DNA of 47,500 nucleotides, taken from assembly GCF_037975245.1 (NCBI RefSeq), contig NC_092576.1, forward strand, positions 11,476,111-11,523,610. Direction: 5' to 3'. The notes under the pieces are model-generated. The model had not been told where the DNA came from. It did not search any database and saw nothing but the letters and a program-made list of their open reading frames with translations. This stretch comes from Apostichopus japonicus. Its lineage: Eukaryota; Echinodermata; Holothuroidea; Aspidochirotida; Stichopodidae. Of this stretch, positions 10,229-20,544 are shown one piece after another. The translations under genes and the position numbers were made by a program. Positions within the stretch are counted from its first letter, which is position 1. Each line of letters opens with the position of its first letter.

Positions 10229-13100
10229 TACAAGATTATCCTGTACAACCGATATTTATGCAGCCAGGTCGGTTACCAGGACATCACCAGCGATACCCAC
10301 CTGGGTATTACCCACATATCCAACCACAACAAGGTTTTGTAAGTGATTTTTCATTTTTTATGATAATGTCCAATACTAACAAGTCTCAATCCTTATTATG
10401 TAACAATTAGTTACGTGACCTTAAATTGTATAGAGGCCGAAATAGATCACAGTTGTACGGATGCCCATAAGCTTTAATAACTTGCTCCTTTCATAACCCC
10501 TCTCCCCGTGTACCAGGGCTGACACGGCCATTAAACCTTGTATGATATACTCGAAAGAGTTTCATGGCGAGTGTATCTGTCTTAATTGAATATTAATGCA
10601 GGTCTCCGTTATTCGGTCTTCCAATTCGAGATTTGTCTGTACTACGAATCTCGAAAACGAAGATCGAAAAACAAAGACTACTTTATTTCTTTTCAATTTT
10701 TCCAGTCTTCTTTCTTCGATCTTCGTTTAAGAGGTCTTCGTTTTAGACACATCCTTTGATAACCTTCCCGAGTTGTTAAGCAAAATGTCTGTATGTGAGG
10801 GGAGAGGTTGGGGAGTGGTTGGGGGGCAGGAGAGGGTTCTTTTCCCGGCAACCCGAGGCGATGTATGATGGTGTGGGTTCATGCATCCATCCAGGCAGGC
10901 AATGAATATTCAACAGATCCCTGTATATATCTTGTATTCCAGTATCCACCTGATAACCGCCAGGACCAAAACAGCTTTTGTAAAGATCTTTTCTTAGCCT
11001 TTGCCGCCATCTTAGTCATATTTTGTTGCTTTCCGATGGGATTGTGTTTTGGGATTCCAGCGATTTTCTGCATATTTCAGGTAAATATCATCACTTAATT
11101 ATACAATGTAAATTTATATGTCATTTATAATCAAAATACGTACTGGATGTGATATTGAATTAAATGATATCGGCCGCCGAAATTGTTACTTTCAGCTGAG
11201 GTTAAAGTATTACATTTAACTTGTCATTTCATATGGATCTAGAACTGTTTAAGATAGACCTGTTATAGTTTTAGTTATAGCCTGGGTTCCAGGTTTTGTT
11301 TATGCACTCAAAATATCTGCGGTGAATTATTCATCTGTGTTCGATATGATATTTTCTTATCCCATGGAGTGCAACTTACCTGGTACTGAGGTGGATCCAT
11401 GCATGAATTTATAAAGGAATGGGTGTGGCTTTGGGTTTGTTGAAATCGACTCCCATATGCATATGGAAGTCTGAAAGTCATCTCCCAGAAAGGTTAATAT
11501 AATTCTTGAAGTCATATTGTATATTTATACTAAAAGGTCTAAACTATTTGTTATGTCTAGTTTGTGCTTATAACTATACTTTAGAAACTTTCAGCACTCC
11601 TGTTGACACAGGAGGGGATGAGGGGGGGGGGGAGCTCACCAACACCCTCGGATCCGCGCCTGGTTATTGCACAAGAACAATAGTTTATTATAAATCGATT
11701 GTACCTGGCGACCTTCATCATTTTAATAATCAAACTAGACTTGGGAAGGAATGTCGTTCTTCTCTCAAAATGTGCAACAAATATAAAACTACACTTTATA
11801 GATGTTTTTAGTATGTTTACCTCTTACTATCCATGTCTTATAGGCCTATTTAATCTGTCATTTTTAGGGGAAATGGCAATAAACATGAATTTTATTTCCT
11901 ATTGGCGTTGTTGCAACTGATTATATATCTAGTCAGGCTCCCGGGGTGTTTAGTAATATGGCTTTTGTTCTGATGCCTAGTTTGGACGGGTGCAAGGCAA
12001 TAGTTGAGCCAGGTTTGTGATGCTCTTGCGCAATATGGCTTTTATTCTGATGCCTAAATTCCAGAGATGCAAAGCAATAGGTGAGCCAGGTGTGTGATGC
12101 TCTAGCGCAATATGGCTTTTGTTCTGATGCCTAGATTACACAGGTGCAAAAACAATAAGTGAGCCAGGTACGTGATGCTCTTGCGCAATATGGCTTTTGT
12201 TCTAATGCTAAGATTCCACTGATGCAATGCAATAAGTGAGCCAGGTGCGTGATGCTCTAGCGCAATATGGCTTTTGTTTTGATGCAAAGATTCCACAGGT
12301 GCAAAGCAATAGGTGAGCCAGGTGTGTGATGCTCTAGCGCAATATGGCTTTTGTTTTGATGCAAAGATTCCACAGGTGCAAAGCAATAAGTGAGACAGGT
12401 GCGTGATGCTCTTGCGCAATATGGCTTTTGTTCTGATGCCTAAATTCCACAGATGCAAAACAATAGGTAAGCCAGGTGCGTGATGCTCTAGCGCAATGTG
12501 GCTTTTGTTCTGGTGCTTAGATTACACAGGTGCAAAACAATGGTTGAGCGAGGTGTGTGATGCTCTTGCGCAATATGGCTTTTGTTCTGGTGCTTAGACT
12601 ACACATGTGCAAAGCAATAAGTGAGTGCGGTGTGTGATGCTCTTTCGCAATATGGCTTTTGTTCTACTGCTAAGATTGCACAAGATGCAGAACAATGTGT
12701 GAGTCATGTGCGTGATTCTCTCACGCAATATGGTTTTCAAAGTAAGCATGTCTACTAACTTGCAGAGATAACTCATGAACTTATTAACAATATGCACGAT
12801 ATCATTTCTCGAAATGAGTAATATAAAACCCCTGCAGTATGCTCTTTATTTTAGGTCTTACTCACTATAAACACATCCGATTTTGAATAAAAATTGTTAC
12901 AATTTCTTTCCTTGCAGGCTAAAGATGAAGAGGCCAGAGGCAGCTTAGGTGAAAGTCAAAGAAGTAGACTGTATTCCCTCTCTATTTCAGCCATAGGATG
13001 CTGTGTTGGGTTACTCCTAACGATCGTTGTAGTAACTTACTATGCCCTTACTTATGAGGAGACAACACAGGACAGTACGTTTAATAACTACGTTTTATAA
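10229..13100 (+). CDS. CD225/dispanin-like two-pass membrane protein (three recognised exons)
   Basis: Exons are 10229-10338 (with an ATG at 10258), 10943-11080 and 12918-13100. Each junction has good GT-AG sites (GTAAGT, GTAAAT; CAG acceptors) and phase 0, giving at least 133 residues. The first exon encodes a Pro-, Gln- and Tyr-rich cytoplasmic tail (YPPGYYPH). The second encodes DNRQDQNSF, then the first hydrophobic segment with a Cys-Cys-Phe-Pro motif (VIFCCFPMG). The third encodes the loop AKDEEARG, SQRSRLYSL and a second hydrophobic segment (CCVGLLLTIVVVTYY). Proline-rich tail, double-Cys first anchor, charged loop and second anchor are the order of CD225 proteins, where such cysteines are often palmitoylated. 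The frame is open upstream of the ATG back to a possible acceptor at 10228, so another 5' exon may exist. The function of this member is unknown; IFITM relatives act in membrane trafficking and antiviral restriction. A possible AATAAA lies at 13358. Confidence 0.72.
10612..10742. repeat. Imperfect inverted repeat in intron 1 of the CD225-like gene
   Basis: CTCGAAAACGAAGATCGAAA is followed about 55 bases later by the near reverse complement TTCTTTCTTCGATCTTCGTTT, so the transcript could fold into a hairpin. No other feature is visible. Confidence 0.6.
11950..12740. repeat. 77-bp tandem repeat, about 10 copies, in intron 2 of the CD225-like gene
   Basis: GCGCAATATGGCTTTTGTT recurs at about 12028, 12105, 12183, 12260, 12337, 12414, 12491, 12568, 12645 and 12723, a very regular 77-base period. 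Each unit also contains GTGAGCCAGGTG and GTGATGCTCT words. The minus-strand open frame of 118 residues here is periodic and not a gene. Confidence 0.9.
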
Positions 13101-14083
13101 CTCTTTGACAGAATCCTCCTCTCCAGGCTCCCATGCCACCCCACCCCCTCTACCCCTCCCCCCCCCGTCATGACAGAATAATATGCCTCAAATTCAGATA
13201 ATGTATATGTAGACAAGTTATACTGTGTCCACCAGAATCGTACCAGAAAAAAAAAACGGCATACATGAGTGGATACATGATATCACGGAAATTGGGCTAG
13301 GTAGACAATCATTGACAGATGACGGAACTTTTGAGCAAACATCGCCCCCCCCCCCCCAATAAAAAAAAGGGAAGGAATCAGCTCGTAAGCAAAACTGGCT
13401 AAATTTGGTCTCTATTTAGCTTGTTTATAGCAAAATTGTGTTCTCAGTTATTATAAATGCTCACCCACCCCCCTCCCATAAAAACAATAAAAGAAGTATG
13501 AAAAACAATTGCATGACGTTAAATTATTGTTGGGCACGATTCGTTTCCCTGATTTGATCACCAGGTCGTAAGAAACAGTCAAACGGTTATATTTAAAACC
13601 AATGTCATTAATACAATGGACACATGTCACACAGTTTTGATATACCGTTTTGATAACAGTATAACCTTTTTATAGTGTCAAAAGCGTCATTGGTTTAAAA
13701 ATTAAAAATAAAGCGCAATGCTCTCGACAATTTAAGGATGAAACGTAACGAAAAATTACACTTTTTGGTTAGAGGAAAACGAATGTCAAACACCGCATTT
13801 GTTGTACGTAATAAACAGAGGATCCATTTCGTTCAACGACGGAGTTTCTAGTTTGCCACTCCACATGTCCAACATCCCCCAATGTTTCTTTACCCCCACC
13901 CCCATCCCCCCACCCCCACCCCCTAAAATGCAGAGTCGTCTACTGCTCTGAGGATGTAATCTAGGTTTGAGAAAAAGTGCTCCTTTCTATTAATGGTGTC
14001 ATATTGTTTGTCATATATCGTCGGAATAGAAATAAAATTTGAATATTTGTTTGATATTGTTACTTCTTTTTAGTTTTAGAAGT
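13101..14083. other. 3' flank of the second CD225-like gene
   Basis: Several C-rich runs (about 13140-13168, 13346-13357, 13894-13922) and a candidate poly(A) signal AATAAA at 13358-13363. No further gene recognised. Confidence 0.45.
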
Positions 14084-14685
14084 GATTCCATTTCAAATAA
14101 ACAAGTCTAAGAGTGAAAGATGTAAACGTTTTCTAAACAAACAGTATATCTGAACCTGTTACTATTTCATATGGTGTTATACATGCTGTTGCATTATTTG
14201 TTTTAGTGATTTTTTTAATATTCCTTTGTTACTTTTGGTGAGTTTCTATGTTACAATTTGTGAGTGCCAAAATAGGGCCATAAAATTAAATCTAAAATCT
14301 AAGAGTAAAGATGTAAACGTTTTCCAAACAAACAGTATATCTGAACCTGTTACTATTTCATATGGTGTTATATAACCGCTGTTGCATTATTTGTTTAAGT
14401 AATTTTTTTTGTTAATATTCCTTTGTTACTTTTGGTGAGTTTCTATGTTACAATTTGTAAGTGCCAAAATAGCGTCATTAAAAATTAAATCTAAAAGTAA
14501 AAGATGTAAAAGTTTTCCAAACAAACAGTATATCTGAACCTGTAACTATTTCATATGGTGTTATACACGCTGTTGCATTATTTGTTTTAGTGTGTTTTTT
14601 TTATATTCCTTTGTTCCTTTTGGTGAGTTTCTATGTTACAATTTGTAAGTGCCAAAATAGCGCCAATTAAAGTTAAATAAATGAA
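14084..14685. repeat. 192-bp tandem repeat, three copies
   Basis: The CTAAGAGTGAAAGATGTAAA word starts units at 14107, 14299 and 14491, exactly 192 bases apart each time. The units share ACAAACAGTATATCTGAACC and TTTGGTGAGTTTCTATGTTA. They differ by a few percent. No frame or motif explains them. Confidence 0.9.
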
Positions 14686-14972
14686 AAATGTTTCAAATAT
14701 CCTCTGTTGTGAAATATAGTTTTGGAATTACTTTTTGGATTCTCTCTATACATTCCAACTTAACATAAAATTCCTGCTTAAACTGCTTGTCTCGGAAAAA
14801 CACATTCAACAAAAATACATAAAGAAAATAAGAAAACAAGAATAAATACTACAACTTGACCAAACCTCAGCAAGGAGGAGTGTCCCCTCAATGAACTAGT
14901 GTGTCACAGAATGCAAGCTATATAAAGAGTTTGAAAAGTTTTCAGTTTTTATTTTTGTAAAGATGTTATCGT

Positions 14973-14973
<1 letters not shown>
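14686..14973. other. Short stretch without recognised feature
   Basis: AT-rich sequence between the tandem repeat and the SINE hairpin; nothing supported. Confidence 0.4.
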
Positions 14974-15011
<38 letters not shown>

Positions 15012-15017
<6 letters not shown>

Positions 15018-15195
15018 GAAAATCGTAATGAGTTGGAAAATCAAGAACAGTGAAAAAATGTTCAGCCTCCACCGGGATTCGAACCACGGGCCTCCCGCTA
15101 TATATATATATATATATATATATTTATAAGACATAGCGGGTTCGAATCCCGGTGGAGGCTGGAAGTTTTTTCACTGTTCTTGAATTTTCTTTGAA
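15012..15195. mobile_element. Two SINE 3' parts facing each other around a (TA)n loop
   Basis: The left arm, about 15028-15098, and the right arm, about 15133-15182, are reverse complements. Each holds a perfect tRNA B box (GGTTCGAATCC) followed by CGGTGGAGGCTG and a T run of six that could end Pol III transcription. Between them lies alternating TA (about 15099-15124). A second (TA)n tract at about 14974-15014 flanks the outside. The A box is absent from both arms. Confidence 0.7.
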
Positions 15196-15216
15196 TTTAC
15201 TGCAAATGTTCACTTG

Positions 15217-15368
15217 TCGGACTCGTAGTTCAACGTGTTACATCTTTCCAGTAATTACTGTGCCAACTGTTACCAATGTTACCGTGTTGCGAACAAAGCG
15301 CAGTAGTTACTGATGAACGGTTGTGGAAGATGTAGAGTATTTACTGTACTAGCTATGAGTATCGGGTG
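15217..15368 (-). mobile_element. MITE-B element, 150-bp form
   Basis: This is the reverse complement of 46671-46826. It runs from GGACTCGTAGTTCAACGTGT to CTATGAGTATCGGGTG and has internal paired AGTAATTACTG and AGTAGTTACTG motifs. It marks the outer edge of unit A2. Confidence 0.65.
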
Positions 15369-16476
15369 TGGGAGGCGGTCCGGCCATAAATCCGACTATG
15401 TGGAGATATAACTAGTCCAACATGAATATTCATTATTAACTATCCCACTGAACTGAATCACCTTAATTAGTAATATCTATAAATGTTAATCTTATTAACA
15501 CTCGAGCTGTATACGTTGGTTGTACCGTGGTACTGCCGATAAGTTCCAAAGTGTGATACTTCCCTCTAACAAATATAGCATGAAAGAAAATAATTCAGGG
15601 ATACATTTTCACATATTACAGTACACTACACCATAAAGGAACTATTAAATATTAATTTTTATCAGTTATGTACACAACTTACATAGGAGAATTATCGGCG
15701 ACCTATAAAAATGAATTTTATTGCTACTTCCGAGACGTGTCTAGACACGAGACAGCAAATGAATAAGAAAACAGTTTTTCATGATCATGAGTTTGGGAAT
15801 TAAATCGAATTCAATAATAATCAAATTATTGTTGTTTCAAGGATCTTGAAATAAAGATTGTTTTTTGTTGTTTGTAGCAATAACAAACACAATATAATAT
15901 AAATACATTTGCACAAAATTATGACTAATGGAGAATACTTAACAATACGTAAACAATGGTACTGAAACGAGAATTTAATTTTTGTAACCCGCATCTTTCT
16001 ATTTTTGATTTTAAAAAATGATTTAATTAGTTTCTTATAAGAATGGATTACCCAATTTAAAGTTGTACTGCGCATGGGGGACTTTTAAAAGCTTCTAACC
16101 ATGATCGTATTTTATTGACTAAGAAGTTTTCAAGTACTACCTTTATGTCTCTTACACACGGCAATTGCATTTGAGTACTCCTTGGTTTGGTTAACCTTTA
16201 TTAGCGTACTTTTGGTAAATACAGGAGGAATGATATATGAAACAGCTGTACAGTAGTGAACGACATATAAAAGAATAGTTACACATTGCTACATCGTCAT
16301 ATTATAAATTCATCGCATGATTCTCTCTTCGATAAGATAATAAGAAACACCGTGTGGCAGTTGTCCGTTTACAACTGATATCTGCGATGGCTCTACTTTG
16401 GGCCTCTTTTATCATGATCTGCGACTCAAGGAGGTACCTAACCTACGTCATGCAAAGAATTCTGGACCAGTTGGAA
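15369..16476 (+). repeat. Segmental repeat unit A, copy A2 (truncated)
   Basis: From about 15511 it follows A1 almost base for base. It then stops abruptly at 16476, inside the peptide exon. The outer 140 bases match the outer edge of A4 (GGGAGGCGGTCC...GCCATAAATCCGAC). Confidence 0.85.
16354..16476 (+). pseudogene. Broken copy of the secreted-peptide exon (A2)
   Basis: The sequence matches the exon at 842-1022 but the start codon is GTG instead of ATG. A one-base deletion near 16429, in the CTCAACGGAGG region, shifts the frame. Homology then ends at 16476, before the conserved splice position. The upstream TATA box is still intact at 16266-16273. The peptide cannot be made from this copy. 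Confidence 0.75.
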
Positions 16477-17144
16477 CAAGCCGTCAAAATTCATTCCACA
16501 CGGCACCGAGTGATGTTAGACAACCATCAATGAATTTGTAACGAAATTAGCATCATATCAAGCTCTACACTCAACACGTTTCCACGGTTCCTAGGGATAC
16601 TCGTCGGCACTACGTAGCAGCCGATGTTCAACCACCTGGTTCGATTTCAATTGCACTTTTTAACGATGGTGCATGAGTACTGGGGGAGGGGGGTGGCCTG
16701 GTGGGGGATCTCAGACAAGTGATATGCCTAGCATAGTACATTACACCCCTTATGAAATTCAAAGAGTGGGGGTGTGGTTACTATCCCAAATAATTTCTCT
16801 GCATGTGCTTAGCCTTATCATAGTAACATTGCACTGCATATTCCTTAACATCCCATGAGAGGTGAAGTCAAATTATAGTCAGAGGAACAACCCACCACCT
16901 CCCCCCTCCCCACCCACAGGGGGTAACCGCTTTTTGCATAACTTGCATGAGGATGGATAAGTATGTGCAACTGCATATCTGTTATAACTTTCTTGCAAGA
17001 GACTGCATTTAAAGGTACAGAGGAGCAGAATAGCATGTTTGTCTCTAAGGAGCTGTAAATATGAGTAGTCTTATGGACATGTGGTATGAAGTAAAAGATC
17101 CGATTTCTGACACCTTTGACAAACAAAGAATCAAATAGAAAACC

Positions 17145-20100
17145 AATTGAAAAGGAATTTCTCTTTTATTGGAAGAACATTACTTTCATCTGAAAGACTG
17201 ATTGCCTTAAAAAACAAATGTCAAAAGAAACATTAAACGAGTTACTTCTGTCATAAATTAGAGAAGATGTTAAACAATACTTAGTAGTTTGTACTAGCTG
17301 TTCATCTAATATATGAACACACTATACTTTTTGATAGTTGCTCATTAGGAAACCTCAATTTTAAATTTATATGAAACACATAAAAATACATGTTACCATT
17401 AGAGGTATGCTGTATTTGCCACAAATATGCTAGATATTCAAGAATGGTCACCTTTGGTCAAAATTCTTAAACTGTTTGTATTACAACCTTCGAGGGAATT
17501 TACCTCACTGGGACATTCAGTCACCTTGTGTGTTCCTCAAAATGTCAGAGAAAAATTTGGAGAGTAAAGACCTCAAGAAAAGTACTTTTTGAAAACTTCT
17601 AGCATGCTATAATTTGGGGCCTATACTAATTACCTTTGACAATCATTCGAAACACTTCAAAGCAACACGACAGATTCAGTATAAAGACGCTTTTCCATAA
17701 ATGTAAGTTAAAAGGTGAAATGAAATTTTAATTGGAAGAATTGGATGACTATGTCTTGAATGAACTGTTTCGGTATGGCCAAAGCAAAGGCTGTTTCATG
17801 CTCAATGAACAAACACTCATGAAAAAATAATTGTTTGGTAAGTAAATGTGAGTTAGATTGACAAAACTGACTTTAGCATTGTATTTCTGTTCTTAGTAGG
17901 CACATTTCGATGTTTAGGAGGTGTCAGCAAATATTTAACAAGAAAATCCAGGATGAAGTAACAGTGTTACAACATGTGCGATAGCAAAACTTTCACAATT
18001 TCTCGACTTGTGCTTTTGCAAGGACTAGCAAATTGATCTGACTTGGAAAAAAATTGTATGTGAACTAACACATTACTTTACACTCTTGACTGGAAATGAC
18101 TTGATTAAGCTCTATTTAAAATATCTATTATACCTTGGTGAACATATGCCATGTTACTGTAGGCCTATAGGTTTAATGAGCCACCCAATCTTAGTTTTGC
18201 AAATTAGTATTAAGCCACATCCCCTCATTAATATACATAATCAATATACCAAACATTATCATTTACCTGTGATCAGCCAACAACTGCAATATCTCAATGC
18301 AGTTAGACCAATTGCTGGGACTTACTATATATTTGAAGCATTAACTTTGAAATTGTGACCTCATTAGTATTCATGATGAGTACCTAACACAATTGGTTAT
18401 TTACTCCCTATATCATGTACATATTATCAGTTTATCACCAAACAAAATCACACCAAGTTCCAGTACAATGGGACTTGTCATTATTTGAAATTTGTCATGT
18501 TTGACCCTGTGACCAAGCAACAAGAACAACAGGTCACTTATACCCATTAGATTGTGTCTATATAGTGAATTATCAAAGGTACTGTAGGTGTCCCATGCAT
18601 AAACACAAACATCAACTTGAGCCTTATTGAATGCTTAGGTTCCTGTACTTTCTGCAAGGAACAAAAGATGCACAATTGACTTTCCTGTCCACCGCAACAT
18701 TATTTCAACCTGGACCTACAAAAACAACCACATGCAATTGCATCAATATTTGCCACATGATGTATGACAATGAAGATAGTATGGTTGGGTTTTTATGTTA
18801 CACTTTTCATATTTGTTGAAACTGTGAAAATTGTAAAAACAAACACAACCTAAAGTAATGGCAGGCCACAATTTTCTCAAAAATTGATGCATGTACTATA
18901 TCCCCAATGCCCACATAGGAGAATCCAACCTGCAGATGCAGAAAGAGTCCTGAAATGAAAGAAAACAAAATTAAATGTTAACAGAACGTTGGATAATAGG
19001 AGACAATATATAAAGTCACATGACGAATGACTTTGCTATTAAATGCAACAAGCCCATATTACATAACACATTGTAGTGCAACTTGTAAAGGCATTTTCTC
19101 TCTGAAAATGACAGAAACATAGGGGCCTACAGCATTACAGGGTGAAGAACTTCGAAACAAAGTGAAATAGGCACATGCACAACCAAAAACCACAAAAACT
19201 TAACTGCAATATGAATTCACACACAAAAGAATACTACCGAAATGCGTTGCGAACACTGTACGAGAATTCAGTGCACACTTATCCTTTGCCTTATCTTTTG
19301 GACAAAGTAGAGAAGTAATGTTCACTTGTCACCGACTCAACCAGCCAGTAATGCAGCCTACAGTGACTTTATCTAGAATTATCAGGTGGGCCTATGTATC
19401 TAGGTACACCGGATAAAATTACACAAGGGTAAAACTACTTAGTACTAACCAGAGCCTACCAATGCAGTACCTTTTTAAATTTTTTTAAGTACTATTATAT
19501 GTACCAGGCATGAAGGTATTGCCAGTGCTGACAACCACTAGTGGCAGAAGGCAGTAGTAAACTAATAATACCAGCATAGGCCTAGTATTGTGTTGTTGTA
19601 CAAGCACTACCCTATTTTGAACTGCTTAAGTCCCCCAAAATTTCATTCGTAAACAATGTCTTGAAAGCTAACATCATAATTTATAAACACACGGTCCGAT
19701 AATATTAATACACTGCACTGTAGAATACTTAAAATTATAACCCTGGGCTACACACTATGGTAACGTGCATACACAAGTACATATGCAATTAACCACGATA
19801 GGATACGTTGATGCCGGTGAACAAGAGCAACCTTAAAATGTCACTTTTATTCAACCCAGAATGCTGGAACAACTCAGAATTTAGCCCCAAATCATTGTTT
19901 AACTTGTTTTATACCATCGACCGGACGATGGAGGTGTTACCTTCTTGAAAACGGAAAATGTGCAATTCGAAAGATGAAAGGTTTTTACTTACTTACTTAC
20001 GTTTCGTTTTTATATTTCAAGCCGAGGCAAAGAAATTTCCGAATTTCATCCACATTGTGAGTCCGACATCGTCGCAAACAGATATTTAATGAATATTCAA

Positions 20101-20300
20101 CTTCTTTTCTTCAACGTTTTGCTTCAATCATTTCGATTGCTGCCTAATGAATATGTATTAAAACGGATTTTCAGACGATATCCAAGCTGCAGTGTACTGA
20201 AATGTAGTGACGGGCTTAGCTCCCACAATGCATTTCACCGCTTTTGCGAAATAACGGTCAAAAGTCGCAGTCTGATTTCTGACTGATTGGTAATATAATT
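17145..20300 (-). ncRNA. Candidate spliced minus-strand transcript, probably non-coding
   Basis: On the minus strand a strong donor (CGAAAC followed by GTAAGTAAGT) lies at 20001/20000. A strong acceptor (long T/C tract and TTTCAG) lies at 18950, opening an exon at 18949. An AATAAA on the minus strand at 17170-17165 could end that exon near 17145. No frame of useful length runs through the two blocks; the ATG frames before the donor stop after 7-13 codons. This may be a long non-coding RNA, or the 5' UTR and long 3' UTR of a gene whose coding exons I did not find. Other than these signals the region is unique AT-rich sequence. Confidence 0.3.
20215..20240. promoter_or_regulatory. Candidate ZNF143/Staf-type promoter element
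   Basis: CTCCCACAATGCATTTCACC resembles the CCCA-NAATGCA core bound by Staf/ZNF143 proteins. It sits between the candidate minus-strand first exon and the candidate 5' exon of the MS4A-like gene, so it could serve a divergent promoter. Motif match by eye only. Confidence 0.3.
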
Positions 20301-20459
20301 TCAACCAGCAGTCTGCATTGATCATTTATATAGTAAGTGCACGTACAGGTTATGTCACCCGATACTCATAGCTAGAGTGGTTATGTAGAAAAATCGACAC
20401 CGGTTCCCCCCGACATACTTCAGTATAGTGTGTTAAGCACATGTTTCAACGGATGTCTT

Positions 20460-20544
20460 GTGGAACGGTACATAAGGTTACAGAGACAATAGAAATAACC
20501 GCAGCAGCTTATACACAAATCAAGAGGAACAGTTTGGATAACTG
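20460..20544 (+). other. Candidate non-coding first exon of the MS4A-like gene
   Basis: A strong donor (ACTG followed by GTAAGTTAAT) ends this block at 20544, and no acceptor-like sequence precedes it closely. A TATATAG box is present near 20323. It could splice to the exon at 23086 that holds the ATG. The start is approximate. Confidence 0.3.

Noticed and set aside
12102-12797. Minus-strand open frames with NLGIRTKAILRKSIT repeats
   Set aside because: The text follows the 77-base tandem repeat and has no start, splice or domain evidence.
15061-15160. tRNA gene from the perfect GGTTCGAATCC box
   Set aside because: Only the T-arm side is present, twice and facing outward around a TA loop. 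No acceptor stem or A box.
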